From: Ceratothoa steindachneri
Taxonomy: Eukaryota > Arthropoda > Malacostraca > Isopoda > Cymothoidae
Assembly (NCBI GenBank): GCA_963969495.1
Contig: OZ018317.1
Coordinates: 30,958,503 to 31,022,502 of the forward strand
Length of the DNA: 64,000 nucleotides
Direction: 5' to 3'
The notes below the pieces were generated by a model, which worked only from the letters and a program-made list of their open reading frames with translations, did not search any database and was not told the DNA's origin. Within the stretch, counting starts at the first letter, position 1. Each line of letters opens with the position of its first letter. A program made the position numbers and the translations under genes. Positions 9,531 to 19,106 of the stretch are shown piece after piece.

Positions 9531-10529
9531 CTAGGGTTTGATACTAATTTTCAGGATCTCCTCTGACCGCGGGTTCGGGGGGAACCACATCTTCTCCATT
9601 CCATTATGAGTTAGCATCTTATTAAGCTCATCTGCAAAGCACCCCGGGGTGGAGAGATTCGCAATATGAGCATAATATATGCAACACATAATTTTGGTCG
9701 AGTTTTCGTTCTCGACGTGGAGAAATGTAGGGTTCCCTTTCGATTCCGCTACCGCAGCTTTTGCAACTTTGGCATAGGTGGTGTTGGCCTTAGTTTCTTC
9801 TTCCAGTTTTTTCAGGTCGGCTTTTTTCTTCAGAATTTGCTTTTTGATGGGGCAAGCCATGGAGAGTGTCTTATGTTCCCCGGCGCAGTCGAGGCACTTC
9901 ATGGAGGTGCTTTTACAGCTCCTCCGAAAATGGGTGTCCGACGCGCAGATGGAACACAAAATAGCATTTCCTTTGGGGCAATTGGCTGTAGTGTGCTCCT
10001 CATACTTATAGCATTTGAAGCACATTTGGAGGTCGATAAACTCCTCACGTTCGACCTGCTCAGGGCAGATCCGAACGTAGAAGAGGAGCATACCGCCCTC
10101 CGTAGCCTTTACCGCCATTGCCGAATAAGTAAACATAATCTTGAAGACATGCATGTAGTCCTTGAATTTAAGGACTTCCGCTACTTTGGCCCAAGGGTGA
10201 TTTTTCTTGACCTCAGCATGAATTTCTTCGATGCTGTGGCCACCGACCCAAGGATCGAGGCGGCGAAGAATGATGCTGCGGTGGGTCTTAATCTGAGGAG
10301 GCGTGTGGGGTCTGAGGTTTATTTTCTTTAAGGATTCTGCCGCTTTTTGGGAGGTAAGGACTTCACAGTCGCTCTCCTTTTGGTAGATAGCCGAATATCC
10401 ATTGTGGGTGTCAATCAATCTAACTAGGGTTACCCCTAGTTCCCCGTGGGTGATTGCGAAGACCTCTCCCCGATCTGGCTTGGGGCCATCGTAGAGGGTC
10501 CTCAGCGGTATCCGCCGAGTCTCCCTCAT
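9531..10529 (-). CDS. ORF1 (Gag-like) of the Jockey-like element
   Basis: An uninterrupted 332-residue frame. It is the RNA-binding protein that packages the element RNA. Residues 170-184 (C-x2-C-x5-H-x4-C), 192-205 (C-x2-C-x4-H-x4-C) and 212-226 (C-x2-C-x3-H-x6-C) form three zinc knuckles in a row, the usual Jockey-type arrangement. They are followed by a lysine-rich stretch (228-242). The N-terminal 160 residues hold no motif I can name, but GHSIEEIHAEV (residues 97-107) looks like a Gag RNA-recognition-like region. The stop at 9531 is probably premature, since a basic tail continues in another frame to 8949. Confidence 0.85.
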   Translation of the reverse strand: MRETRRIPLRTLYDGPKPDRGEVFAITHGELGVTLVRLIDTHNGYSAIYQKESDCEVLTSQKAAESLKKINLRPHTPPQIKTHRSIILRRLDPWVGGHSIEEIHAEVKKNHPWAKVAEVLKFKDYMHVFKIMFTYSAMAVKATEGGMLLFYVRICPEQVEREEFIDLQMCFKCYKYEEHTTANCPKGNAILCSICASDTHFRRSCKSTSMKCLDCAGEHKTLSMACPIKKQILKKKADLKKLEEETKANTTYAKVAKAAVAESKGNPTFLHVENENSTKIMCCIYYAHIANLSTPGCFADELNKMLTHNGMEKMWFPPNPRSEEILKISIKP

Positions 10530-10560
10530 TTATTTCTCCATTTCCGCATAGGGTCTAGAA

Positions 10561-11264
10561 AAATACATTTTTGCCAAGACTCGGTGTGTTTGGCTGTGTT
10601 CGTGTGTGGGGGGGGGGGATATTTTTCACCAGTGAGAAAAGAGTTGGTCAAAGAGAGTCGTCCCTGTCCAAAACAAAAACAATCCGCCAAATATGGCACT
10701 TTACCTTACGTGCAGGCGCTTTTCGACAGCCTGCAGGTCCTTGGTCCACCTCAAAAGGAGTCCGATGAGGAAAACGGAGGGGGAGGGCGGAAGCAAGTTC
10801 ACCCTCGCTACCGGCGCTCGAAGCGAGTGAAAATTCACTTATTATTGCAAAACGAAATGTCAGTTTCAACGTAGGCTGCCTAAGAACTCCTAAGCGAGCA
10901 ATCGCTAAACGCGCGAAAACACTATCACAAATCCTGTGCGAAATCAAACGAAAGGTTTGCTTTACCCGTACACGTGAGAAGAGCTAGACTAACTCAGGCA
11001 AGCAAAGCAGTCATGTCTGCATAAATTATGAGTTTTGTTCAAAATGAAGAATTGAGGCTCCTGCGTGCGAACGCTCATATTGAAGTATCGAAAGTGTAGA
11101 AAAAAGTTAAACAAAGAATCTTAGACTTTATGAGTACTGAGAAATTTTTGTGTGCAAATATTTAATTTTAAATACTCATATTATACCTTGTTGTAAGCGC
11201 CGCTCACATGAAGGAGAGTATTTGTGGTGTCCATATTGTAATATGGAATAAAAGGCTTAAAGAA
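10561..11264. other. Probable 5' UTR of the Jockey-like element and unassigned flank
   Basis: Contains a run of nine or more G near 10609-10618 and a minus-strand 99-codon frame (10648-10947) without recognised motif. Sequence to about 10950 could be the element's 5' UTR and internal promoter. Beyond that it is AT-rich; TCCATATTGTAATATGGA at 11229-11246 is an 8-bp inverted repeat. No gene recognised. Confidence 0.35.
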
Positions 11265-11265
11265 A

Positions 11266-11588
11266 CCTTAGAAATGAGCACTTTGTTGTGTTTTATGAAA
11301 TGTTATAATGGGTTTCCGTCAAATCATAATAACATTAGACTTAAGATAATACGAATGCAAAAGTGCACAAAAGAGACAACGTTTCCTTGGTCGTAGTACC
11401 TCTCTTTTTTAACCTATTCTGTTGCGATATGTGCAAGCGGTGCAAACTACGATTAGTAAGCATATAAAACTACAAAATAATAAAGAGTGCCTATAAGATA
11501 CTGCCAGATCCCGTAAAGAAATGAGAAGAGACGGTGCTGAATCTTTGGGGCAGTAAGCTCTGATCTAAGAACACCGCTCTCCTAAAGT
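11266..11588. repeat. Repeat R, copy 2, left half
   Basis: Lines up with 2463-2755 (GAGCACTTTG, GTGTTTTATGAAAT, GCGATATGTGCAAG, GTGCAAACTACGATTAGTAA and others shared). Similarity stops at CCTAAAGTT (11588) and resumes at AGTTCAAAGTTTGGCCC (13907), so about 2.3 kb interrupts the copy. The AGTT at both edges could be a target duplication. Confidence 0.6.
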
Positions 11589-12045
11589 TAGTGGGAGGAG
11601 AGATAGAGAAAGATTGCCAGCCTCCGGTCATCCTGAGATGACCAGAAGGGAAGGGAACCCGACCCCAAGGCCTCCCTTCTCCCCACCAGAGTCCTGTCAA
11701 GACTACCGGAGGAGTGATAGGGAGACCAGGAGAGGAAGAGTAGAATATAAAGCTAGCAAAGTTTGAAATAGCGTAGTATACTTGAAAGATGACCTAGTTG
11801 TTGGTAGACCTACAGTTTTACGTGGATTCCGAACCACAGTGTGTATTATATCCTTTTACTATTGATTCTTTCCATAGTGCCCCTGTCCCATGTATACTGT
11901 GTTAATCCCTTTAGGCGTGAAGGAGAGAAGAAAGGTGTAGGAAGAACTAGTATGGTGCAATTGAATGCTATGGTGCATGGAGGTTATACTAATCTCTTTA
12001 ATTTTAGAACGTCTTAGTTTAGATATACTGTAAATTAAGTTAGTA
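11589..12045. other. Unassigned part of the insertion in repeat R
   Basis: No family recognised. It lies between the broken edge of repeat R and the 3' end of a decayed Jockey-like copy. Confidence 0.3.
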
Positions 12046-12048
12046 GAT

Positions 12049-12063
12049 GCCTGAGCTTCAGGC
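12049..12063 (-). other. Inverted repeat at the 3' end of the second Jockey-like copy
   Basis: GCCTGAGCTTCAGGC, a 6-bp-arm hairpin, in the position matching the hairpins of copy 1 (5955-5993), followed in both by TTTGTTGTTTTGTG-like or GTTATGTGTTG-like sequence. Stem sequence differs while the shape is kept. Confidence 0.45.
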
Positions 12064-12295
12064 TTATCCTTTGTTGTTTTGTGATGTGTTGTGTTATTGT
12101 TTTGTTATTAGTCGTTTAAACTGTTCTGGTGTTCTTTATATTTTTTCTAATGGTAAAGTTTTTCTCCTTGCCATTTTTTTATAAGTCTTTTAAAGTAATC
12201 AATTTGTTACTTACACTCTGTTTAACTTTGTAAGTTATCCAGTGGAAATTTCATCCTCTTCTTGGTCAATCCTTGTTGTATAAGTGTGGAAGAGG

Positions 12296-12553
12296 CTACG
12301 AATGTGCTCCCCCCTCTTTTTTGTGGGTGATCAAATTCGTGATCTCCTCTCCTATTTCTTGTGTTTTCTGAATCAGTTTTTTTGCTCTTTTCTCTAGGAT
12401 TTTGTTAAAGGGTTTCATCTTCACATCTCTGTGCAAGTCTCTTTGTCTTCTTCTGTCTCTCCTGCTCGTGCCGGTGATTATTGATACTGCCTTGTTTTGA
12501 ACACTCTGCAGTTCAATAATTATACTCTTTGAAATGGTGTACATAGGGATCAC
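12296..12553 (-). pseudogene. Reverse transcriptase thumb of the second Jockey-like copy
   Basis: 85 open codons with LQSVQNKAVSIITGTSRRDR and LHRDVKMKPFNKILEKRAKK, colinear with the first copy (LHGELGMTPINVELHLRATK). No palm domain joins it upstream. The frame is open but isolated. Confidence 0.8.
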
Positions 12554-12723
12554 TGGATATACAACTGCTGACTGGATGATCGCTCAGTATATTTTCTTCT
12601 TGTTTCTCCGGCTATGTTGTTTCTTTGGTTGTCTTTAATTACCATTTTCCTTGCTCCTGCTTTGCCTTTCATTTGGTTTACCTTTTTTCCAAAAATCCCT
12701 TACGAGTGCCTCGTTGTCGATGT

Positions 12724-13112
12724 GGTAATTATGATGGCTAAAATATGGTAACTATGATGGACTATGAATTGGGATCTTGATTCGAAGTAAAGTAGAGCAC
12801 GAATGGATGGGTGACTGCTTCAAAGCGGGCAGCTAAAGGCGTGCGTTTGTTTGTGTGTATTGGTAAAATTAGTGTTGCCGAAAAGAATGTATTTTAGCCA
12901 AGGATTTTTTTGATGGCAATTATATTTTACAAAATATTTGAGATCTTGGTTGGATTATTTATAATGGATAATTTTACATTGAATTTAAAAAATAAAGTAT
13001 GCTAATGGAATATTGATAAATTTAATATTTTATAGGAATGCCAGAGGGCATTGCTATAACTTGAATTTATAAATATAATATTTTTTAGGAATTCTAGAGG
13101 GCATTGCTATAC
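12724..13112. repeat. Diverged LTR fragment of the Gypsy-2 type
   Basis: Seen: GGTAACTATGATGGACTATGAATT and GCGTGCGTTTGTTTGTGTG match 25190-25450 inside the Gypsy-2 LTR, and the fragment ends with GGAATGCCAGAGGGCATTGC (13034-13053), as that LTR does. The end motif is present twice (again at 13088-13107). It is more diverged than the two LTRs of Gypsy-2 are from each other. No internal sequence: a solo or truncated LTR. Confidence 0.7.
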
Positions 13113-13860
13113 CGTCTGTGCTTCTGTACCATTTCGGGAGTCCATGCGACTGTCTTAATTGTCATGTAGCGGGTTTGGGGGATTGCTTTATCGCCTGCTG
13201 CTTGCATCGATTATATTTTCTTATATTTTCTAATTCAGCATTTATCTCTTCTAAAGTTCCTCCTTCTAATTGATTAGGTTCTTTTCAGTTTAGTTCTCTT
13301 ATGTATCTCTCCCAGTCTGCTCTATAGAAGGGTTTTCTTACCTAATCTGGGATTTTTATCGGTCTTTGATTAATGGTGAGAAGAATTGCTGTGTGATCTG
13401 TACAAAGTATATCTTCCGGCCTCATATAAAAGTTATAAGGGAGATCATTATTGCCTTGACAGATACCCGGCTTTGTGACTAGTCCTAGTCACAAAGATTG
13501 GGTATTCGGGGGCCAGTCGTTGGCAGGGACCTCTTGGTCCTGCATCCGCTCTCTCGGCAGTGAGCGTTGAGATCTTCCATAAATATTAGCGGGTTTCTGC
13601 TATTGAAGATGTTGACGAAGTTATTTATAGGCAAATGTTTTCTTCTAGGCGGTTTATATCCCGTTGCATTTGCGATGATCGTTAGTTCCATTTTAACTTC
13701 TATTGCGATGTAAGATTCGTCCTAGTATTCGCGAGTTCTGAATACAATAACTTTTTTAATTTCTATAGCAGCAACGTCGTGTGTTTGTACCGTGGGGTTT
13801 ACGGCTATTACATAGTAATTCCATATTTAAAAAAAAAATTCTGTACATTTATCTTTAATT
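13113..13860 (-). pseudogene. Endonuclease and linker of the second Jockey-like copy
   Basis: Best piece at 13691-13485: ATGYKPPRRKHLPINNFVNI then LIFMEDLNAHCRESG, matching ATGYQTQRRGYFPLPNF and LFAGDLNARSAASG of the first copy. The sequence 13250-13440 matches its linker (LLRENEE.. region, SYARANWDKYKQL). G of GDLN is E here, and stops are frequent. Confidence 0.75.
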
Positions 13861-13904
13861 TCTCCAGCCGTTGACGTTAATCTGTAGTATATTTAAATAT
13901 GTTA

Positions 13905-14190
13905 TAGTTCAAAGTTTGGCCCGAAAAGTAATTAGTAAACTTTATAACAATAAATACTGTCAACATAATAATTGATATATACCCCTAACGTAAAAGAATA
14001 AACAGCTTCAGTCAAATTTTTCCAATTACTTCCATTTTCGTACGCAGTTCCTTATTGTATCACTAAATAATTTGTTTTCGTCAACTCAGGGAACTTTTGT
14101 AGTGTTTTAGAAAGAAACATAGCTGAAATTGATATTTTAGTTTGAATAAATTCAAAAATCTTCGTATACGAGTGCAAGCAATAAGTACAA
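13905..14190. repeat. Repeat R, copy 2, right half
   Basis: Lines up with 2755-3050 (TTCAAAGTTTGGCCC, AACTTTATAAC, CCTAACGTAAAAGAATAAACAG, TTTTAGAAAGAA). It is the continuation of the left half at 11266-11588. Confidence 0.6.
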
Positions 14191-14477
14191 TGCGATAACC
14201 TCTATATACTTAATTTAATTCAAATTAATAGAGGATTTGATAAAGATAATTTGTGCTTTGAACACTAAAAATGGGAGATATGGCGGTATTTGAGAACAAT
14301 TTAAGGGGTTTCCCAGACGTTACCATTTCATCTAATTAAATATCGAAACTTATCCCTCTAAATAACATTAATCATGTAGACAAAAAGATTAATATATGGA
14401 GAACATGGCCCTTGCACTAGAATTGCAGCAGCAAAGTGCCTCGCAGGAATAGGAAGAATTGTAACAAATGTCCACGA

Positions 14478-14478
<1 letters not shown>

Positions 14479-14548
<70 letters not shown>
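14479..14548. repeat. (TA)n microsatellite, left of the mariner
   Basis: About 35 TA units directly before the mariner terminal repeat. The element sits between this and a second TA run, consistent with insertion at TA in a pre-existing repeat. Confidence 0.95.
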
Positions 14549-14549
<1 letters not shown>

Positions 14550-14579
14550 GAGGGGCGGTCAATAAGTTTTGCAAATCGG
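14549..14579 (+). repeat. Mariner 5' terminal inverted repeat
   Basis: Begins CGAGGGGCGGTCAATAAG; partner at 15438-15468. Transposase binding site by family knowledge. Confidence 0.95.
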
Positions 14580-14729
14580 TAGGGCAAAACAGAGGAAGGG
14601 GGATGGCTGTTTGTATGGGTGTTAGGACAAGTTAGGACAAGTCAAGACCTGCAGCCGCACGCCCCTGCCTCATCTATTTAAGAAGCAGTAGCTGATCGCA
14701 AATCGTCAGTTACAATTTTTTTTTCAACA

Positions 14730-15100
14730 ATGGAGAAGGTTGAGCACCTCGCAGTGATCAAATTTTTGACCAAAGCAGGCAATAATGCAAAAGAGATCCA
14801 TGAACGCATGGTTGCAGGGTACACCGACACCTCCCCTTCCTATGCAACCATTGCTCGCTGGAATAGGGAGTTCCGCTATGGTCGTGAGTCCCTTGAAGAT
14901 GACCCCCGTCCAGGACGCCCGTCAGACGTGACCAACGGAGACAATGTGGCCCGTGTGTAGAGGATGATCCTCGAAAATCGAAGGGTGAAGGTAGAAGAAA
15001 TCGAGCGAGAACTTGGAATATCACATGGAAGTGTTATTAACATCATCCACGACAATTTGGCCATGACTAAGGTGTCTGCCCGTTGATTCCCTAAAAACAT
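14730..15100 (+). pseudogene. Mariner transposase, DNA-binding half
   Basis: From ATG at 14730: MEKVEHLAVIKFLTKAGNNA, then SPSYATIARWNREFRYGRES and LEDDPRPGRPSD, the mariner paired HTH domains (KFLxKxGxxAKEIHERM, WxxEFxxGRxSLEDDPRxGRP). TAG at 14958 stops the frame; it resumes in frame as ISHGSVINIIHDNLAMTKVS, then a TGA replaces the W expected in SARWxP. After that the catalytic core is deleted. Confidence 0.9.
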
Positions 15101-15108
15101 CACGCCCC

Positions 15109-15417
15109 ATGACTGACTTCGACGTCGTTAAAGTCCACAAGGCCAGAGTTGCACAAGCTGCCCTGCGCGAGTGCGGATTCGAGGAGCTTAACCATCCCCC
15201 CTACAGTCCAGATCTGGCCCCTAGCGACTACATTTTTTTCCGCCAGAACAAGGCTGCACTGCGTGGACGCCGGTTTGGAGACGATGAAGATGTCCAGCTC
15301 GTCGTCCAGGAGTGGATTGAACAGCAGTCGGGAGATTTGTGGTGGCAGGAATTCGAAGCCTCAGGAACAAGTGGCGCAAGTGCATTGAAGTCGAGGGTAA
15401 TTATATTGAAAAAATAA
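15109..15417 (+). pseudogene. Mariner transposase, C-terminal part with third catalytic aspartate
   Basis: 102 open codons. HPPYSPDLAPSDYIFF carries the last D of the DD34D triad. The first two aspartates, expected upstream, were in the deleted segment. The C terminus (VVQEWIEQQ, then FEASGTSGASALKSRVI) is complete. No catalytic activity possible. Confidence 0.9.
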
Positions 15418-15437
15418 TAAAACACGTTTCCTTATAT

Positions 15438-15467
15438 CCGAATTGTAAAACTTAATGACCGCCCCTC

Positions 15468-15468
<1 letters not shown>
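15438..15468 (-). repeat. Mariner 3' terminal inverted repeat
   Basis: Read on the minus strand it begins CGAGGGGCGGTCATTAAG; three mismatches to the 5' repeat. Confidence 0.95.

Positions 15469-15546
<78 letters not shown>
15469..15546. repeat. (TA)n microsatellite, right of the mariner
   Basis: About 36 TA units with one TTTA interruption. Counterpart of the run at 14479-14548. Confidence 0.95.
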
Positions 15547-16249
15547 AACCGCTCAAGGAATCAAGCGGGAAGGCGAGAATATAATTAGGCCGAGGCAGCT
15601 GCCTGCCCCCTAGAAATGACAAAATTATATCGAAAAAGTGAAAAATTGTAGGCGCCATAAATGGTTAGCTTCGGGGACCATGGAATGAGAACATCCCACC
15701 CAGTGGACGGAGCTAAAAACCTGATCCCAGAGGCGAAAAGAGGCCACGCCTCCTGTACAATATATAGATGAAAAATGGAGAACTCGACGCTCGAGTAGAC
15801 AGTTAAGTCAGATAGATGAGAGACGCCATAAGATCGATAGTAAAGAACTAATTACGGTTCGTTAGCGTCGCGAAGCTCCCGTTGCACTCGCCTTAGTCTC
15901 GTTCCTGTAACACTCGTTTTCCTGACCGGTAGTTCAATATTCTCTGATCGTATCGTGTAAATGCGAGCCTCCCTTTTGCTTTGCTTGTTTTGTTTGTTGG
16001 AATTAAGCATTTATTTCTGTTTACGCGATTCTCCTGTCCTTTCTCGATCATAAAGCCTCCGGTGAGCCCATCCAAGTCGGAATGTTATTTGAGTATCTTT
16101 AGAGTCCTATACGAGATTAACGCCACCACTCACCTCACTCGCGGAACTTAAGCGACCTCTCCAAAATATCCGTGACATTAATTGTCTTCCGTCTATTTAT
16201 CCGGGTGACGGTCAATAATATTATACATCAGCGAGTTTCACCTTCCCCC

Positions 16250-16257
16250 TATAAATA
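16250..16257 (+). promoter_or_regulatory. TATA box of the Gypsy-1 5' LTR
   Basis: TATAAATA about 40 bp before the LTR end, in a strip conserved in the 3' LTR (TATAAAAA at 21443-21450). A poly(A) signal AATAAA follows at 16268-16273 in this copy. Likely pol II promoter and R region. Confidence 0.6.
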
Positions 16258-16290
16258 GAGCACCTTCAATAAACATTAACCCCCATATAC

Positions 16291-16309
16291 TGGTGACTCT
16301 TACGTTGCG
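16291..16309 (+). other. Candidate primer-binding site of Gypsy-1
   Basis: TGGTGACTCTTACGTTGCG directly after the 5' LTR. Starts with TGG, as tRNA-primed sites do, and resembles the TTGGTGACCCCGACGTGA-like site common next to CsRn1/Gypsy LTRs. The tRNA is not determined. Confidence 0.55.
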
Positions 16310-17125
16310 AACAGTGAAGGCATCGAAGATCTGGACTCTGCAAGCAATCATCAGACAGGACAAGGTGAACGGGGCTTTGTGGATGCCATCAACATTAAGC
16401 CGCCCATCTTTAATGAATCAGCAGTCACAGGTTAATTTCTTATTGTGGAGTCGCACTTTTACATTTCTAAGCTAAAAAAAGAGACCAAATTCTTCCGCGT
16501 ATTAGGTTACTTCTGCCTGAGACCGTTGACCGTCTTCCGGCAGCCATTTTGGCTGATCAAAACTACCAGAGTTTAAAAACGGAAGTGATCGGCCTTTTTG
16601 AGATGACCAAGCCTGAGCTATTCGAAAAGCTAATAGCATCTTCCACAATCACAGGCCGGCCCTCAATCTAGAAGAACTGCCCTTCAGGTAGGAGTAAGTG
16701 AGGAGCTCGTGCCTCATAAATTTATACAATCCTTGCCGCCGAACATTGAGCCTATAATTGCATCACAAAAAGTACTAACCCTGGCCCAGTTAGGAAAACT
16801 GGCGGATGAGCTCACTGCGTTCGACAAAGAGCGGTGCCGTAGTGTGAATTTCGAAAGATGCAGTGCCATATCCGCATCCAGTGCGTTTTCTAACGAAGCG
16901 AGTGATAAGTGCATAAATAATTCGGCGGCTTTGCACGATCGGTGCCTAATGATAAATACAGTGCGTGTAATATACAAGTGGGATTGATACCATTCCGGAG
17001 AAAACAGAAACCTCTGGTTTGCTGCTCGCACCTGTACTTTGGCGAAGAGGCCAAGTTTTGTAAGCCCTAGTACAGGCAGCTAAAAAGAGAAGAACGCTTG
17101 CAAATGCAACCTTCCTCCAGGCCAT
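16310..17125 (+). pseudogene. Gypsy-1 gag
   Basis: Best piece 16709-16987: HKFIQSLPPNIEPIIASQKV and LTLAQLGKLADELTAF, typical for the capsid C-terminal part in CsRn1-like Gag (xRLPxxxQxILA...LDxLAELAD). Then at 17010-17060 the CHCC box CSHLYFGEEAKFCKP. The N-terminal half is in several frames. Gag forms the particle and packages RNA. Confidence 0.75.
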
Positions 17126-17611
17126 CTTCGCCAGTCCCACAGGAAAACTAGCCACGCATGCCTTAGCAGGCGCGGCCGCTGACATTTCATTACTTTTCAC
17201 CGTCGCTGCAAAAATATATGATAAAAAAGGCGAATTAATTGACACCGGGGCAAATGTCTCGATAATCCTGACGGAATTGGCAAGGTCAAGTGAATTGCGC
17301 GGGTCCAACGTGAACATATCAACAGCAAATGGAGGAAATATCAAAGCGCACGGCGAGGTTCACACGAACATAGCGATCCCTACTCTTCGTCGGTCCTTTA
17401 GGTGGTCGTCGCGAATACCACCCTTCCATTCTTAGGGATTGATTTTTTAAGGAATTTCAACCTGCTTGTGGATTGCGGGCGCGGCGTACTAGTAGACGAA
17501 CAGACCAAGCTTGCATCAAGTGTTAAATTATCTGAGGAACCTGTGGTAGCCCCGATCGTAAATGATCAAAACATAACCTACCCCGTGCAGGGCCACCCTA
17601 AAGGAATATGA
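17126..17611 (+). pseudogene. Gypsy-1 aspartic protease
   Basis: Seen: ELIDTGANVSIILTEL (near 17232-17280) carries an intact DTG catalytic triplet. LPFLGIDFLRNFNLLVDCG in 17402-17611 is the flap-distal LGxDFL region. The two parts are in different frames. It would process Gag-Pol. Confidence 0.8.
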
Positions 17612-17615
17612 GGCT

Positions 17616-18361
17616 ATGTACGGACCCGCTCCCGCTCAGCCATCACCGCCATCGCCACACTCACTAGTCCACAATATCGACAGTGGCAGTGCCCCAAGGT
17701 CCTTTGCACAGCCAAAACCTCTTTCGATGGAGAGATTACAGGCTGCCAAAGCATCTCTCGAAGAGCTATTGAAGGAAAGGGTTGTGCGTCCGTCGAGCTC
17801 GCCATGACCTCACCAATCAACTTAGTGCCTAAGAAGGCGCCCGTAGAGTACAGGATGGTTGGAGATTTCCGGGCGCTCAACGCAATTACGAAGCCCGATA
17901 GATATCCCTTGCCGCGGATTCAAAGTTTGAACGACCACCTCCATGGAAAAAAGATCGTTTCTAGGCTGGAGCTGTTCCGTGCCTACCATCAGATCCCTAT
18001 GAATCTGGCGGATATAGAGAAGACCGTGGTCACAACCCCTCTTGGACTGTGGGAATTTGTAAAGCTCCCTTTCGGCCTACGGAATGGAAGTAGCAGATTT
18101 CAACGGTACATGGACAACCTTTTTAGAGGATTGGGGCTCGTTTATGTATATATAGACGACATTCTGATCTTCTTGGATAACATGGAAGAAATATTCAAAA
18201 TTTCGGTAGAAAATGGGCTAAGGATTTTATTGGAGAAATGCGAATTCGCGAAGAAAGAAATTGATTTGCTCGGGCATCACATTTTGTTGGAAGGAATCTG
18301 TCCACGGGCCACAAAGGTAAAAGAAATAGCAGACATGCCATTGCCAAAAGACTCAAAGTGA
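17616..18361 (+). pseudogene. Gypsy-1 reverse transcriptase
   Basis: 17616-17807 holds the region before RT (RLQAAKASLEELLKERVVRP) with the shift TSP INLVPKK at 17800. 17804-18361: YRMVGDFRALNAITKPDRYP, then SRLELFRAYHQIP, LPFGLRNGSSRFQR and YIDD at residues 116-119 of this frame. The motif-A catalytic D is E here (SRLE, residue 56; family SKLD). YIDD is intact. Stop at 18361, after ADMPLPKDSK. Confidence 0.9.
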
Positions 18362-19073
18362 CTTCGCCGTTATTTGGGCATGTTGTGATATTACCGCAGA
18401 AGGATCCTCAATTTTGGAGCAATTGCAGCCGCGTTGACCGAGCATATACGCCTAACCCAAAGCTCGTGAGCTCGAATGGGGGTGAAGAAGCACAGTGAGC
18501 ATTTTTAAGGAGACCAAGTCAGCTTTAATTGGATCCGTTAAACTCCACCACCCGCTGTCCAACGATTACCCATACCAGCTGGTGACAAATTGCTCACAAT
18601 TCGCGGCAGGTGCTGCCTTGCACCAAATGGTGGACGGATCCCCACGACCAGTTGCTTTCTTCTCGAGCAAGCTAAGCAGAATGAGGCAAGCATATTCCAC
18701 CTACGACAGAGAGCTCTTAGCAGCGTACCTTGCTGTCGTACACTTCAAGCACATGATTGAAGGGCGCCACGTAACCTTGTGCACGGATTACAAGCCATTA
18801 ATGTCTGCCTTTTCGTCGCCATTGAGCGCCAAAACCGATAGACAGTAACGTCATTGTACAGCTATATTGGAGTATATCAGAAATATCGCCTACGTGCGTG
18901 GTCAGGACAACGTAGTCGATGATTGCATTTTAAGGGACGTCAACTCAGTCCAGATTGACTCCTTTGACTTCCAAGCCTTCGCAGAAGCGCAGAGAGATGA
19001 CGAAGAAATCAAGGAACTGTGCTCGCAGTTAAAATATGTCCTTTTTCCCGGGGAAGTTCAGCTATGGTGTTAA
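18362..19073 (+). pseudogene. Gypsy-1 RNase H
   Basis: 18495-18848: SNDYPYQLVTNCSQFAAGAA (the expected catalytic D, T-D-A/S, is N-C here), RPVAFFSSKLSRMRQAYSTY and YDRELLAAYLAVVHFKHMIE with the conserved E, then LCTDYKPLM with the conserved D. 18867-19073 holds the connection (VRGQDNVVDDCILRDVN; family GxxNxVADALSR). Degrades the RNA strand in the hybrid. Confidence 0.85.
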
Positions 19074-19106
19074 ATTACATCAAGATACCCACGACCATTC
19101 GTACCT

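Larger units (their letters stand above)
5906..10560 (-). mobile_element. Jockey-like non-LTR retrotransposon, near full length, inactive
   Basis: Read on the minus strand: ORF1 with three zinc knuckles (10529-9531) and a C-terminal tail (to 8949), APE-type endonuclease (8843 on), linker, reverse transcriptase with FADD, and thumb/connection ending at 6164, then a 3' end with two hairpin-forming repeats. There is no RNase H, which together with the triple knuckle and the thumb signature LQRVQNKAVYIITGARR fits the Jockey group. ORF2 is broken into at least four frames, so the copy cannot move itself. ORF1 is long and open, so decay is moderate. The 5' end may extend to about 10950. Confidence 0.85.
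12046..13860 (-). mobile_element. Jockey-like element, second decayed copy
   Basis: Minus strand. Seen: thumb region LQSVQNKAVSIITGTSRRDR at 12553-12296 (compare LQRVQNKAVYIITGARRREE in copy 1) and endonuclease at 13691-13485. The reverse transcriptase palm is missing. A piece of Gypsy-2-type LTR (12724-13112) lies where RT sequence would be. ORF1 is absent, so this was 5' truncated, the usual outcome for non-LTR elements. The whole lies inside repeat R. Confidence 0.75.
14549..15468 (+). mobile_element. Mariner transposon, internally deleted
   Basis: Seen: terminal inverted repeats at 14549-14579 and 15438-15468, both beginning CGAGGGGCGGTCA, identical at 28 of 31 positions, flanked by TA. 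Length 920 bp, against about 1.3 kb for a full mariner. The N-terminal and C-terminal parts of the transposase remain, the middle is gone. Mobilisable in trans at most. Confidence 0.95.
14394..16290 (+). repeat. 5' LTR of Gypsy-1, interrupted by (TA)n and a mariner
   Basis: Pairs with 20689-21475: AAAGTGCCTCGCAGGAATAG, TCAAGGAATTAAGCGGGAAGG, CTCGACGCTCG, CTAATTACGGTTCG and others are shared. Interruption lies between CACGAG (14478) and AACCGCTCAAGG (15547). Not counting it, the LTR is about 830 bp. The ends are not a clean TG...CA; the 3' LTR starts TGTTAAGAAAATGG and this one TATGGAGAACATGG. Confidence 0.8.

Noticed and set aside
9666..10331. 221-codon plus-strand frame
   Set aside because: Shadow of the minus-strand ORF1 with its three zinc knuckles.
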